Shown here: piece after piece, positions 7,331 to 17,278 of the stretch
Position numbering within the stretch: the stretch's first letter is position 1
Layout: each line of letters opens with the position of its first letter
Assembly: GCF_030815865.1 (NCBI RefSeq)
Contig: NZ_JAUSXI010000001.1
Span: 3,162,001 to 3,226,000 of the forward strand
Length of the DNA stretch: 64,000 nt
Reading direction: 5' to 3'
Origin: Arthrobacter globiformis
GTDB lineage: Bacteria; Actinomycetota; Actinomycetes; Actinomycetales; Micrococcaceae
Program-made: the position numbers and the translations under genes
Notes under the pieces: generated by a model
The model's database searches: none
Told to the model about the DNA's origin: nothing
What the model saw: only the letters and a program-made list of their open reading frames with translations

Positions 7331-8243
7331 GCTCCAGCGACTGGTCGGCGTCTGGCTCCTTCACCACGTGCAGCTCAGCAACCTTCAGGAACGCGCGGGC
7401 AGCGGGTGTCAGGCCGTCCTTCCGGCTGAGGATGGCCACGTCCAGGTGGGAAACGGGTTCGATCTGCAGGGTGCGCAGTCCGGCCTTGTGCGCCGTCGGC
7501 GCCCAGGACGATGGCATGACGGCGTGTCCGACGCCCGCCAGCACCAGCGGCAGGATGGAGGTCCGGTGCGCGACTTCGACGACGATTTCGGCTTTAACGC
7601 CATGGGCAAGGGCGTCGTCCACGAGCCAGCGCATCAGTGATCCCCGCTGGCTGGCGATCAGCCGGTGCCCGTCCAGGTCCTCCCGCTGGATGGTGCTCCC
7701 GGCGGTGAACGTGTCCGCTTGGGGGTTGACGATGAGGATGAGCGGCTGGCGTTCCAGGTCCAGGACGTTAACTCCCGGGACTCGGATGGGACTGGAGGAG
7801 CCGGCCAAGCCGATTTCGGTGCTGCCGCTGCGGACAGACTCGACGACCTCCTCCGGAGTGAAGGCGGCGCTGACGTTGAGGCGGACCTCCGGGTGCAGCC
7901 TGGTGAACTCGGCGGTCATGGATGTCAGCGGCTCGATGCCGGGGGAGGGCATGGTGATGATGTCCAGGCGGCCGCTCCGCAGGCCGCGGAGCGCCTGCAC
8001 GGCGGACTGGGCTGCGTCCAGATCCCGCATCACCAGCCGGGCGGGGCCCACTAGTTCCTTTCCGGCCTCGCTGAGCACGGCCCGGCGCCCGATGCGGTGG
8101 AACAGCGGCACGCCCAGGTCCTTCTCCAGGCTGGCGATGGTCTGGGACAGGGACGGCTGTGCGATGAGCAGGTGTTCTGCCGCGCGGTTGAATCCGTCAT
8201 GGTCAACCACCGCCAGGAAGTACTTCAGCTTCCGGGTGTCCAC
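7326..8243 (-). CDS. LysR-family transcriptional regulator of the tartrate operon
   Basis: This 305-residue regulator has the N-terminal winged helix-turn-helix of the LysR family (residues 1-60: LKYFLAVVDHDGFNRAAEHL, AQPSLSQTIASLEKDLG) followed by a periplasmic-binding-protein-like effector domain. It is oriented the same way as ttuC and sits directly upstream, so it probably senses the operon's substrate. Matching GATAG-N7-CTATC palindromes occur before its own start (8324-8344) and before ttuC (7314-7330). Autoregulation plus operon control is the natural reading (inference). Confidence 0.88.
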   Translation of the reverse strand: MDTRKLKYFLAVVDHDGFNRAAEHLLIAQPSLSQTIASLEKDLGVPLFHRIGRRAVLSEAGKELVGPARLVMRDLDAAQSAVQALRGLRSGRLDIITMPSPGIEPLTSMTAEFTRLHPEVRLNVSAAFTPEEVVESVRSGSTEIGLAGSSSPIRVPGVNVLDLERQPLILIVNPQADTFTAGSTIQREDLDGHRLIASQRGSLMRWLVDDALAHGVKAEIVVEVAHRTSILPLVLAGVGHAVMPSSWAPTAHKAGLRTLQIEPVSHLDVAILSRKDGLTPAARAFLKVAELHVVKEPDADQSLER

Positions 8244-8323
8244 GCCAGCTCCATTTCCGGTCTGGTCTGCTGTTTGGCCCCGACCTGGCCCTGCCCCTTT
8301 CGTGGCGGAGGCCTGCCGAGGCT

Positions 8324-8344
8324 CTGATAGCTTACGCCTATCAG
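8324..8344. promoter_or_regulatory. Candidate LysR operator upstream of the regulator gene
   Basis: A 7-bp perfect inverted repeat CTGATAG-N7-CTATCAG, sharing the GATAG-N7-CTATC core with the site at 7314. It lies about 80 bp before the regulator start codon, in the divergent gap to the SRPBCC gene. Confidence 0.65.
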
Positions 8345-8470
8345 CGGCCGCGGGATGTGATCCGAACGCCCGCCACGGCGCCGGAGGGTTGCCCGGATGC
8401 GCCCGCTTCGTCTGGCTGATCGTCAGCTGCGCGTCCGGGGCGCCGGTGAAACTGCTGGCATACTCTGAGC

Positions 8471-8926
8471 ATGGCCGTCACTTTCGAATGCACCTCACGG
8501 ACAACCCTCGGGATGACCGAGCTGTTTGACCTCTCCCGGAGCATCGACGCCCACAAGGACTCGATGGCCCGTTCCCGGGAGGAAGCCGTTGGTGGTGTCA
8601 CGTCGGGGCTTATCGCCTTGGGGCAGGAGGTGACATGGCGCGCCTGGCACTTCGGGCTGCCGATACGGATGACGAGCCGGATTACCGAGATGCAGGCACC
8701 TCATTACTTCGTTGATGAACAGGTCCGGGGGCCGTTCCTTCGCTTTCGCCATGTCCACGAATTCAGTGCGGGCCCGGCCGGAACCGTCATGGTGGACCGG
8801 ATCGACTTCGCGGCGCCGTTCGGGCTCCTGGGCCGCCTCGCGGAGAAATTCCTCCTGGCGCGCTATCTCCGCAAGCTCATTGAGACGCGCAACCTGCACC
8901 TGACCGCCGGAGCACGGGCTGAGTGA
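8471..8926 (+). CDS. SRPBCC-family (START-like) protein
   Basis: The 151-residue product reads as a small SRPBCC/cyclase-dehydrase fold protein, with alternating strands such as MAVTFECTSRT, VTWRAWHFGLPIRMTSRITEMQ and FLRFRHVHEFSA. It ends in a long amphipathic helix (LLGRLAEKFLLARYLRKLIETRN). Such proteins bind hydrophobic ligands in a deep pocket; no ligand can be inferred. It is divergent from the LysR gene. No clear ribosome-binding site precedes the ATG; a TACTCT hexamer stands four bases upstream. Confidence 0.75.
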   Translation: MAVTFECTSRTTLGMTELFDLSRSIDAHKDSMARSREEAVGGVTSGLIALGQEVTWRAWHFGLPIRMTSRITEMQAPHYFVDEQVRGPFLRFRHVHEFSAGPAGTVMVDRIDFAAPFGLLGRLAEKFLLARYLRKLIETRNLHLTAGARAE

Positions 8927-8939
8927 TGCTCCGGCGGTC
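8902..8939. terminator. Hairpin between convergent SRPBCC and RND pump genes
   Basis: A perfect 13-bp stem (GACCGCCGGAGCA with TGCTCCGGCGGTC) with a 12-nt loop that includes the SRPBCC stop codon. There is no T-run, so termination may be of the non-canonical actinobacterial type. Confidence 0.7.
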
Positions 8940-8956
8940 AAGGGCAAGCAGTCCGC

Positions 8957-11900
8957 CTACTGAACGGCCAGCTCCTGTCCTGCAAGCTCCTGTTCTGCCG
9001 CCTTCCGGGATGTCCTCGACTGGGCGAACCGCAGGTAAAGCGACGGCACAATAAACAGGTTGAGCAGCGTGGAGGTCAGGAGTCCGCCGAGGATGACCAC
9101 GGCCATCGGGTATTCGATCTCATGGCCGGGTACATCCCCCATGATGACCAGTGGCACCAGGGCAAGTCCGGTGGCAAGGGTGGTCATGAGGATCGGGGAA
9201 AGCCGTTCACCGGCGCCGCGCAGCACGAGCGAGCCGCTGAACGCAACCCCCTCGGTCCTTTCCAGATGCTGGCAATGGCTGATGAGCAGGATGCCGTTCC
9301 GGGCCGCGATCCCCATGACCGTGAGGAACCCCACGAGCGAACCCAGCGACAGTACGCCTCCGGTGAAGTACGCGGCCAGGACCCCGCCCACGAGCGCGAT
9401 GGGCAGCGTCAGGAGGGCCAGGACGGCCAGCCGCCAGCTGCGGAAGGACGCCTGGAGGAGGACGAGGATCAAAATCAGCGCCGCAACAGCGAAAATCATG
9501 AGTCGATCAGTGGCTGCCTGCCGCTCCGTGTATTCGCCCAATAGCTGGACGCTGTAGCCGGCGGGCAGGTTGAGGGACTCCAGGCGTTCCTGCAGCTGTG
9601 TGACAACGTGGCCGAGGTCCGCCCCGGGGTCGATAAAGGATCCCACTTCGACCCGGCGGGAACCGTTCGTGCGGTCGATGAGGTTCGGGGTGGCCTGCAC
9701 GTTGACGGCGGCGACGTCGGAGAGGCGCACACGCTTCCCACTTGGCGTATCGATGGGCAGGTCCTGGATGGAGGTGACGTTTGCCCGGGTTTCCGGTGTA
9801 CTCCAGACCTGGACGTCGTAGGCCCTTCCGTCCCGGAAGACGTCGCCCACCTCTTCCCCGGCCACGAGCGTCGCCGCAGCGCGCCGCACGTCCCCGGGCT
9901 TGAGGCCGTACTTCTCCGCGGCGGCCAGGTTCACCTTAACCGTGATCTGCGGGACGTCGACTTCCAGGGAAATGTGGGGATCGTCGGTCCCGTTTATCTC
10001 GCTGAGGATTTCCTTGATCCTCTGGGCCTGCTCGCGCAGCACGTCAAGGTCGTCGCCGTAAACCCGGACGAGGATGGGTTCGCTGGCACCCGTCAGGACC
10101 TCTTCGATCCGTTCCTTCAGATACGTCTGCACATCGCGGTGAAGGCCAGGGTATCCGTCCACGACTTCCTGGACGGCTGCGACTGTCTCCTCATAGTTGG
10201 CGTGGCGGTCGATGCTGATCCAGTGTTCACCGGCATTGACGCCAACTATCTCGTCTGCCTGGAAGGCCTGGCCGATATGCGTTCCGCAGTTAAGGACGCC
10301 GGGCACCTTGAGGAACGCCGCGCAGCCCCGCTGGGCGATGCGGTATTCCTCCGCCGCCGACGTGCCGGGTTCCGACACCCAGTGCATCAGGAAGTCGCGT
10401 TCCTTGAACGTGGGAAACAAGGACTGCCCAAGCAGCGGGGCGATCGCCAGACCAACCAGCGCCAGAGCCCCGAACCCGGCATAGCCATATCGCGGCCGGT
10501 TCATGATGCGGGACAGGACCGCGTGGTACCAGCGCTTGAGCACCCGGACCAGCGGCGGGTCGAGTTGCTCCAGCTTTGCCCTGGCCAACAGGATCAGGGC
10601 AAGTGCCGGCGTCACGGTCAGGGCCACGAGCATCGATGCCAGGACGGCCAGCGTGTAGGACACGGCAAGCGGCCTGAAGAACACTCCCGTCAGCCCGTCC
10701 AGGAAGAAAATGGGAAGGGCAGCCACCACAATGATCAAGGTGGCGTAGACGATGGGGCTCCGCATTTCCAGGGAGGCCTTCAGCACCACTGAGGCCGTCG
10801 ATTCGCCGCCGCCGCCGCCATGGCTGCGGTGCTGCCGCAAGCGGCGCATGATGTTTTCGACGTCGATGATCGCGTCGTCGACGACGACCCCCACCGCAAT
10901 GACCAGCCCGGCCAGGATCATGGTGTTGACCGATCCACCGGTTAAGTACAGCACCATGATGGCGGTGAGGAGGGAGAGCGGAATGGCGACCAGGCTGATG
11001 AGTGCTGTCCGCCACTGGAACAGGAACGCACTGAGGATCATGACCACCAGCAGGCACCCCAGGAGAAGGGCAAGGCTGAGGTTGGAAACGGCCTCCTCGA
11101 TGAAGCTCGCCGGACGGAAGATGGTGGTGTCGAAGGTGATGCCGCTCATGCCCGGCTGAAGTTCGTGAAGGGCTTCCTCAACGCCCTTGGTCACCTCAAG
11201 CGTGTTGCCCCAGGGGAGCTTCTCAACAATAAGCATCAGTCCATGACCGTTGTTGATGACTGCATCACCGATCAGCGGCTGATGGTCCTCGACCACACGC
11301 GCCACGTCGCCCAGGTGCAGTGCGGTGCCGTGGTCTTCGCGGATGGTCACACGGGCCAGATCCGCAGGGCTGGTGATGGGCTGGACGTGGCGGATGCTCA
11401 TCTGCTGGTTCGGGCTGCCGACGAAGCCGCCCGTGCCGATGAATTTTCCGGGCGAGTACTGGAGCAGGCCTGCGTCCACAGCCCCGGCCGTTACTTCCAT
11501 GACCTGGTTGAGCGAGACATTCTTGGCTTTGAGCTGCTCCGGTTTAACCTGGACCTGCAGCATCTGGAGCCTCTCGCCCCAGATGGCGACGTTGGCCACG
11601 CCGGGGACCCGCAAAAGTCGGGCCCGGATGGTCCAGTACGAAAGCATGGACATCTCGATCATGGACCGGCTGGACGACGTCATGCCGATTTTCATGACGC
11701 GGCTGGTCGAGGACAGCGGCTGCAGCATCACCGGGGGAGCGGCCCACGTGGGCAGGGCCGCCGTCACGGCGGCCATCCGCTCGGATACCTGCTGCCGGGC
11801 ATTGAGCAGGTCCGTGCCCTGCTTGAAGATCAGGACGATCGAGGACAGCTGGGGCACTGACTTTGACCTCAGCTCATCCAGCCCCGGCATTCCGGAGAGG

Positions 11901-12112
11901 GACGCCTCGATCGGCACAGAAACGAGTTCCTCCACCTCCTGGGCCGTGAGCCCCAGGCATGCAGTCTGGACCTCGACCCGCGGGGGCGCGAACTCCGGGA
12001 AAACATCCAAAGATGCCCTACTGAGCTGGACGGATCCCAGCAGCATCACCACGCAGGCGAGGGCAACAACGATCGTCCTGAACCTGAGGCTGATTCCTAC
12101 TATCCACCGCAT
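8957..12112 (-). CDS. RND efflux permease 1 (CusA/CzcA-like)
   Basis: A 1051-residue resistance-nodulation-division permease of the heavy-metal-efflux subgroup. It starts [12 protein letters not shown] followed by the first membrane helix, then [15 protein letters not shown], which is typical of this clade. Twelve membrane segments and two large extracytoplasmic loops are expected. Transmembrane helix 4 retains a plausible proton relay, [13 protein letters not shown]. It is the third gene of an operon with a small lipoprotein and a second pump. The start at 12112 directly follows the lipoprotein stop; an in-frame start five codons upstream would overlap it. The transported substrate, metal or drug, cannot be told from sequence. 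Confidence 0.9.
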   Translation of the reverse strand: MRWIVGISLRFRTIVVALACVVMLLGSVQLSRASLDVFPEFAPPRVEVQTACLGLTAQEVEELVSVPIEASLSGMPGLDELRSKSVPQLSSIVLIFKQGTDLLNARQQVSERMAAVTAALPTWAAPPVMLQPLSSTSRVMKIGMTSSSRSMIEMSMLSYWTIRARLLRVPGVANVAIWGERLQMLQVQVKPEQLKAKNVSLNQVMEVTAGAVDAGLLQYSPGKFIGTGGFVGSPNQQMSIRHVQPITSPADLARVTIREDHGTALHLGDVARVVEDHQPLIGDAVINNGHGLMLIVEKLPWGNTLEVTKGVEEALHELQPGMSGITFDTTIFRPASFIEEAVSNLSLALLLGCLLVVMILSAFLFQWRTALISLVAIPLSLLTAIMVLYLTGGSVNTMILAGLVIAVGVVVDDAIIDVENIMRRLRQHRSHGGGGGESTASVVLKASLEMRSPIVYATLIIVVAALPIFFLDGLTGVFFRPLAVSYTLAVLASMLVALTVTPALALILLARAKLEQLDPPLVRVLKRWYHAVLSRIMNRPRYGYAGFGALALVGLAIAPLLGQSLFPTFKERDFLMHWVSEPGTSAAEEYRIAQRGCAAFLKVPGVLNCGTHIGQAFQADEIVGVNAGEHWISIDRHANYEETVAAVQEVVDGYPGLHRDVQTYLKERIEEVLTGASEPILVRVYGDDLDVLREQAQRIKEILSEINGTDDPHISLEVDVPQITVKVNLAAAEKYGLKPGDVRRAAATLVAGEEVGDVFRDGRAYDVQVWSTPETRANVTSIQDLPIDTPSGKRVRLSDVAAVNVQATPNLIDRTNGSRRVEVGSFIDPGADLGHVVTQLQERLESLNLPAGYSVQLLGEYTERQAATDRLMIFAVAALILILVLLQASFRSWRLAVLALLTLPIALVGGVLAAYFTGGVLSLGSLVGFLTVMGIAARNGILLISHCQHLERTEGVAFSGSLVLRGAGERLSPILMTTLATGLALVPLVIMGDVPGHEIEYPMAVVILGGLLTSTLLNLFIVPSLYLRFAQSRTSRKAAEQELAGQELAVQ

Positions 12113-12113
12113 G

Positions 12114-12569
12114 TCAGCTCGCCACATCCAGCTCAGCGCCGAACAGCTCTGCGGCCCCCACGGTCACCACAGTCGTGCCCGTGGCCGGACCGTCGCTCAG
12201 CGTGGCCTGTTCGCCGTCGATCCGCTCCACCGTGATGGACTGGCGGACGTAGACCCGCGGTCCGGCAATCGTGTAGACCCAGGTTTTTCCTTCGCTGTCG
12301 TAGAGGACCGCCAGGTAGGGGACGGTGAGTTTCCCGCTCTTGGCATCCAGTTTCGTCGCCGACGTCTGGAGGCCGAGGTTCCCGGCGGCGTGTTCGTTCA
12401 GTGTGATGCGCTTCAGGTCGGTCCCTGGTACCTCTTCAAGGCTCGCGGCAGAGTCGCCGGCGGCCGGAGCCTCCGCCGCGTGCTGGCTGCAGGCCGGCAA
12501 TGCCGGTGCGAGGAGACCCAGGACGATAAGAACCATCGGGCCGCGCATCCGCGGCGGGGTCGTTGTCAT
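12114..12569 (-). CDS. Short lipoprotein, probable minimal RND adaptor
   Basis: This 151-residue protein begins with a signal peptide and a lipobox (LPAC), so it should be anchored outside the membrane. The mature part (TVPYLAVLYDSEGKTWVYTI, RVYVRQSITVERIDGEQATL, VVTVGAAELFGAEL) resembles only the C-terminal, membrane-proximal beta-domain of CusB/HlyD-type membrane fusion proteins. The helical hairpin and lipoyl domains that reach the outer membrane in Gram-negatives are missing. That is reasonable in a cell without an outer membrane. It overlaps the upstream pump gene by 4 bp and is followed by the second pump, so the three are probably co-translated. Confidence 0.78.
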   Translation of the reverse strand: MTTTPPRMRGPMVLIVLGLLAPALPACSQHAAEAPAAGDSAASLEEVPGTDLKRITLNEHAAGNLGLQTSATKLDAKSGKLTVPYLAVLYDSEGKTWVYTIAGPRVYVRQSITVERIDGEQATLSDGPATGTTVVTVGAAELFGAELDVAS

Positions 12570-15500
12570 GATGCTTCCCGGCTTTCAGGCGCCCGTCGGG
12601 CTTCGGTGACTTCGGCGTGTGTCGTTGCTGTTCGTGTCCCTGCCTGGCTGCGTTCGAAGCGGAGCAGGATTGCGGGAAGCACGAACAGCACGAAAAGGGT
12701 GGTTGTCAGCAGGCCGCCCCAGATGATGATCGCGATCGGCTGGAGGACCTCAGTGCCTGTGACTCCGCCCAGAAGCACGAGCGGAATCAGGGCGACGGCG
12801 GTGGTCACCACGGAGGCGAGGGTCGGCTTGAGCCTGTCGCGTGCGGCGCGGATAACCAGGGCGGGCCCTGTGGCTTCGCTTTGCCTGGCGCGGAGGTTCC
12901 TGACCTCGCCGGCGAGCAGCAGGCAGCTGCGGACTGCGATGCCCAGGACGGCCGAGAACGCGACAAACGCCGTCAGGTAGTTGGCCCCGCCGTCGGCCAG
13001 GGCTGCGATAACTCCACCCGACAGGGATGCGATCAGTCCGAGGAATACGGCGGCTGCAAGCCGCCATCCGCCCAGCGCTGTCTGCAGCAGAACCAGGATG
13101 CCGAAGGCAGCTACGGCTGCCAGCAGCCACAGCCACTGGAAGGCGGACTGCTGCTGGCCAAACCGGGTGAGGATCTCCGCATGGTAGGCCACCGGGAACT
13201 GGATCTGCTGCAGGCCTCTTTCGATGTCCTGCTGCACATCAGTCAGCCCCCGCCCCTGGATGTCCGCCTTTACATCCACGCGCCGGGAAGTGTCGTCATG
13301 CAGGATGACCGCATCGTTTGGAACGATGCTGACCTCGGCGACGTCGCCAAGACGCACATGCCCGCCTTTGGGAGTGTCGATCAGCAGCTCGCTGACGCTG
13401 GTGAGGCTGTTCCGGGTTGCAGGCGTTCCCTTGACCACCACGGAGAAGACCTTTTGCTGCTCGTAGACGTTACCCACTTCGATGCCCTGCAGCAGCGCAG
13501 CCGCCGCACGCCGGACATCGCCGGGTATGACGCCCGCCTTCTGTGCTTTCGCCAGGTCCACCTTGACCTGGACGGTCGGCTGTTCGATGGCGGCATCAAC
13601 GCGGGGATTCACCACACCGGCCGTGTGTGCCAGAACCTGCCGCACTTCCTCGGCCTTTGCCCGGAGGGTGGCCATGTCTACGCCGTAGACCCTGACGCCG
13701 AATCCGGAATCGGCAGCTTCCCGGATCTGGTCGATTTTCTGTTGCGGGTAGGTGGAGACCGTTGCGCTCAGCCCCGGGTACCCGGCCACGACCCTTTGTA
13801 CGTCCTCAAGGGTGCTGGAGTACGAGGCATCCTTTGCCACTCCCACCCACAGCTCCCCGGAACTGATGTCTCCCACGTGGTCGGACGTAATGGCGCGCCC
13901 GACCTCGGCGGCCACATTGGAGACGCCCTGCACCGCCCGCAGTTCGCGGGCCGCGGTATCGGTGATCCGGACCATCTCCTGGTCGGAGGTGCCAGGCGCG
14001 GCACTCCACTGGACCACCAGCGTGTTGTCTGCCAGCACCGGCACCACAGGGTGGTTGGGGACCAGCTGCGGCGCCAACGCCAGGGCGGCGAGCGCCATGA
14101 CTGCCGCGGCGGCAAAGACCAAGGCGGGCCTGCCGGGCTGGCGGGACAGTGTCCGCCCGTACCGGATGCGGAGGCGCTGCATAGCCTGGCGCTCGCGGCC
14201 CGGGGCCGCTGATGCCGGCGGCAGGAAGAACGTCAGGGCCGCTGTCACTGTAAGGGCCACGACCATGGCGACCGCCAGGGCGAGCAGATAGGCAATTACC
14301 AGGGGCCCGAACATGGCGCCGTTTTCGCCAGGGACAAAGAGCATGGGGAGCACGCTCAGCGCCATGATCAGCAGCGCGTAGAACAGGGAGGTGCGGACAG
14401 GCCGTAACGCACCCGCAAGCAGGGCGATCCTCGAATCCCCGTGGTCGGTTGCCTTGGATGCCCGGTAGGCCCTGGCGGCGGAGTTCAGGTCTTCCGCTAC
14501 ATCCCCGATGATGACGCTCAGGGCGAGGATCATGCCGGCGAAAACCATGGTGTTGAGCCCGGCCCCGCGCAGGGTCAGCAGCAGGGCCGCAGCAATGAGG
14601 GAGAGCGGTACGGTGATCAGGGTGATCAGCGCGCTGCGCCAGGACCGGAAGACCAGTCCGAACGCCGCCGCGACCAGCAGCAGCGTGACAAGCAGCGCGA
14701 CACCAAGGGTGCCCATTTCCTGCTCGACAAACGACTCCTGCCGGTACACGGTGGTGTCGGCGGTTACGCCGGGTAGCCCGGCCTGGAGCTCGCGCATAGT
14801 CTCGTCGAGCCCCTTTGTGACGTCCGCGGTGTTTGTCTCCGGGAACTTCTCAATCACCAGCAACAGCTCAGCGTCCTGGCCGGGCTGCGCATCACCAATC
14901 AACGGCTGATGATCCGTCTGGACTAGGGCTACATCCCCGAGCAGCAGTTTGCTGGACGTACCCTGGATGCTGACTTTGCCCAGGTCCTCGGGAGTGGTGA
15001 TGGGAAGGACATGCTGGACGCCCAGCCGCTGATGTCCCGTTTCCAGGAAGCCGCCCGTGCCCGGCGTTGAGGCCTCAAGGTAGCTCAACGGGGACACCCA
15101 CACGGAGTTGCCCGTGGTCCTGATGACCTGGTCCAGTGTCACGCCCTTGGCTTCCAGCTGCTTGGGGTCCACGAGTACCTGCAACTGCTGGTCGCGCTGG
15201 CCCCAGATGGAAATGTTCGCTACTCCGGGAACGGCCAAAAGCGCGGGCTTCATGGTCCACCGCGCCAGCACGGACATGTCGATGGGGGACATGTCCTTGG
15301 ACGTGAGCCTGACCATCATCACCCGGCTGGTGGAAGACAAAGGTTGCATGAGCACGGGTGCTGCCGACACGTTGGGCAGCGCCCTGGCCTGGGTCAGGCG
15401 CTCAGCGACGAGCTGGCGTGCCCGGAACATGTCCGTACCCGGCTGGAAGACCAACTGGATCGAGGACAGGCCGGGAAGTGACTTGGAACGGATCGCCTCC

Positions 15501-15739
15501 ACCCATGCCACACCGTTGAGCAGGTCGGCCTCCATGGGTGACGTGATGAGCTGTTCGACTTCAGCGGCAGAGAGCCCCAAGGCCTCGGTCTGTATTTCGA
15601 CCTGCGGCGGTGCGAACTCGGGGAAGGCGTCCACAGGCATGGTGGGCAGAGCGGTGAAGCCGTACCCGAGGACGCCGGCCGCCACGACCAGGACAAGGAT
15701 CCGGAACTGCAGAACCCAGCCGAGAATGGCGCTCATCAT
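12566..15739 (-). CDS. RND efflux permease 2 (CusA/CzcA-like), altered proton relay
   Basis: This 1057-residue pump is a distant paralogue of the permease two genes downstream. It shares VDAFPEFAPPQVEIQTEALGLSAAEVEQL near the N-terminus (residues about 36-65) and the same two-repeat layout. The helix-4 segment that normally reads VDxAIVxVEN is changed to VIIGDVAEDLNSA: the first Asp is Gly and the Glu-Asn pair is Asn-Ser. Proton coupling may therefore differ, or this copy may act as a non-catalytic partner in a mixed trimer (inference). It opens the three-gene operon; the next ATG (15736) is an equally good start. Confidence 0.87.
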   Translation of the reverse strand: MMSAILGWVLQFRILVLVVAAGVLGYGFTALPTMPVDAFPEFAPPQVEIQTEALGLSAAEVEQLITSPMEADLLNGVAWVEAIRSKSLPGLSSIQLVFQPGTDMFRARQLVAERLTQARALPNVSAAPVLMQPLSSTSRVMMVRLTSKDMSPIDMSVLARWTMKPALLAVPGVANISIWGQRDQQLQVLVDPKQLEAKGVTLDQVIRTTGNSVWVSPLSYLEASTPGTGGFLETGHQRLGVQHVLPITTPEDLGKVSIQGTSSKLLLGDVALVQTDHQPLIGDAQPGQDAELLLVIEKFPETNTADVTKGLDETMRELQAGLPGVTADTTVYRQESFVEQEMGTLGVALLVTLLLVAAAFGLVFRSWRSALITLITVPLSLIAAALLLTLRGAGLNTMVFAGMILALSVIIGDVAEDLNSAARAYRASKATDHGDSRIALLAGALRPVRTSLFYALLIMALSVLPMLFVPGENGAMFGPLVIAYLLALAVAMVVALTVTAALTFFLPPASAAPGRERQAMQRLRIRYGRTLSRQPGRPALVFAAAAVMALAALALAPQLVPNHPVVPVLADNTLVVQWSAAPGTSDQEMVRITDTAARELRAVQGVSNVAAEVGRAITSDHVGDISSGELWVGVAKDASYSSTLEDVQRVVAGYPGLSATVSTYPQQKIDQIREAADSGFGVRVYGVDMATLRAKAEEVRQVLAHTAGVVNPRVDAAIEQPTVQVKVDLAKAQKAGVIPGDVRRAAAALLQGIEVGNVYEQQKVFSVVVKGTPATRNSLTSVSELLIDTPKGGHVRLGDVAEVSIVPNDAVILHDDTSRRVDVKADIQGRGLTDVQQDIERGLQQIQFPVAYHAEILTRFGQQQSAFQWLWLLAAVAAFGILVLLQTALGGWRLAAAVFLGLIASLSGGVIAALADGGANYLTAFVAFSAVLGIAVRSCLLLAGEVRNLRARQSEATGPALVIRAARDRLKPTLASVVTTAVALIPLVLLGGVTGTEVLQPIAIIIWGGLLTTTLFVLFVLPAILLRFERSQAGTRTATTHAEVTEARRAPESREAS

Positions 15740-16123
15740 GGCCGATTCACCGCCAACTTCATCCCCGCTGACTTCACGGGCAATGCAAGATGGCGGGTGC
15801 GGCGGCCAGGCCGCTGGCGATGTCGATGTTTACCGGGCAGTTCACCGATCGTTTGCGTTTCAGTGAGCCCTGCATGCGGGTCCACGTTCAGATCTTCTCT
15901 GAGGTGACCGGGAAAAAAAGTCTCAACTGCCAAATAGATGTTCACGGCGCGGCTCCATTGCTACTGCCTTCGCGCCCCCCAAACGTCTAGGAGTAGAGTG
16001 GTCCTCGCGAGGGTGCCAAGTCAATGCCCTGGGCAACTTTTTTCCAGCAGGTCGCTCTTATCAGTCCAGGGACCGACCGATATACGAAAACGCCGGGGTT
16101 CCTCGGATCCGGGCCGTGATGGC
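15740..16123. other. 384-bp non-coding gap upstream of the RND operon
   Basis: This stretch separates the RND operon start from the stop of the aminotransferase gene. It should contain the RND promoter, read leftward. I see short A/T runs near 15913 and 16039 and a small inverted repeat around 15890-15905, but no convincing promoter pair, terminator or conserved RNA. ORFs here are short and do not look coding. Confidence 0.5.
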
Positions 16124-17254
16124 TCACCGGCCCGCAATTAGCCCTGCAACCCGGACCAGCTCTTCCTCGAGATTATAGAAATGGGTCGCCAGCCGGATCC
16201 TGCCTGCCCGGAGGGACACAACCACGTTCGCACGGCGCAGCCGGGCCATGACCGCGTCCGGGTCGCTTACCGGAACGGAGATGATGGTGGAACGGTGTTC
16301 TGCGGGAAAGGACCGGAAGCTGACGCCCGCCGCTTCCAGCGCGTTCTGCAGGTGCAGCGCAAGCCGTGCGTTACGCTCCAGGACCGCGCCCATACCGAAC
16401 CGGCGAAGGACAGCAAGTCCCGCCTGGTCGGCGAGCGCCGGAAACCATGCCAACGAAGCGTCCAGCTTCGACGCCGTCGGCGACAGGTCCATGTCCGGGC
16501 CAATGAAGCTTTCGAACGGTAGGCGGGCTGCCTTCCAGCCCGGCACGATGGGTTGAAGGCGGTCGAGCAGCCCGGGGCGGACGTAGAGGTAGCCCATGCC
16601 CCGCGACCCGAGGAGAAATTTGTGGCTTGCGGTGGCCAGCAAATCCACGCCGTCGCGCACCACGTCAAGGGGAACGGCGCCGGCCGCCTGGCAGGCGTCA
16701 ACGAAAAACCAGGCTCCTGAGCCGGCCGCGACGCGGCTGATCGAGCCCAGATTTGCCCGGTATCCGGTGACGGGATGAACGGCGCTGACAGCGATCAGGC
16801 GGGTTCCGCCGTCGGCCGCCCGGCCGAGGGCGTCGGCCGGCACCACGTCCCCGTCCGCAGCGACGGCCCGCACGTCGTAGCCACGCTCCCGGAGCAAGAG
16901 CCAGGGGTAGTAGTTCGAGGCGAATTCGTTCTCGGCCACCACGATGTTCTCCCCGCGCCTGGCGGGTGGCAGATTGGCGGCCACAATCCCCGCCGCGGTG
17001 CTGACCGCGGGGACGATGGCAATGTCCGCCGCCGTGGCTCCGATGATCTCCGCGAACATGCCGCGGGCGTGCTCACCCGCCTGCTCGGCCTCCATCCAGT
17101 CAAACCGCCCCGCGGACCAGCGCTCGGCAGCCAGTTCGTATGCTTCTCTGGCAGGGGTGCAGCCGACGCACATGGTGGCAGTGTTCAGGTAGATGGTGTT
17201 TTCGAGCCCGGGGAAAAGCCCTCGGATGTCGCTGACGTTCATGGCGTGGACCAT
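16124..17254 (-). CDS. Aminotransferase class V-fold PLP enzyme
   Basis: This 376-residue fold-type I PLP enzyme is of the class V group (cysteine desulfurase/isopenicillin epimerase relatives). The PLP lysine is in ATASHKFLLGSRGMG and the cofactor-binding Asp in WFFVDACQAAGAVPLD. It lacks the mobile catalytic-cysteine loop that would identify a cysteine desulfurase, so a transaminase, lyase or epimerase role is as likely. It lies 24 bp downstream of the symporter gene on the same strand and may be co-transcribed with it. Its substrate could then be what the symporter imports (inference). A second start at 17242 is possible. Confidence 0.8.
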   Translation of the reverse strand: MVHAMNVSDIRGLFPGLENTIYLNTATMCVGCTPAREAYELAAERWSAGRFDWMEAEQAGEHARGMFAEIIGATAADIAIVPAVSTAAGIVAANLPPARRGENIVVAENEFASNYYPWLLLRERGYDVRAVAADGDVVPADALGRAADGGTRLIAVSAVHPVTGYRANLGSISRVAAGSGAWFFVDACQAAGAVPLDVVRDGVDLLATASHKFLLGSRGMGYLYVRPGLLDRLQPIVPGWKAARLPFESFIGPDMDLSPTASKLDASLAWFPALADQAGLAVLRRFGMGAVLERNARLALHLQNALEAAGVSFRSFPAEHRSTIISVPVSDPDAVMARLRRANVVVSLRAGRIRLATHFYNLEEELVRVAGLIAGR

Positions 17255-17278
17255 TCTTTATCCCGAACCTGAAAAGCA

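Noticed and set aside
15736..15945. 69-codon ORF upstream of the RND operon
   Set aside because: It lacks start signals, overlaps the pump start, and its residue pattern is not protein-like.
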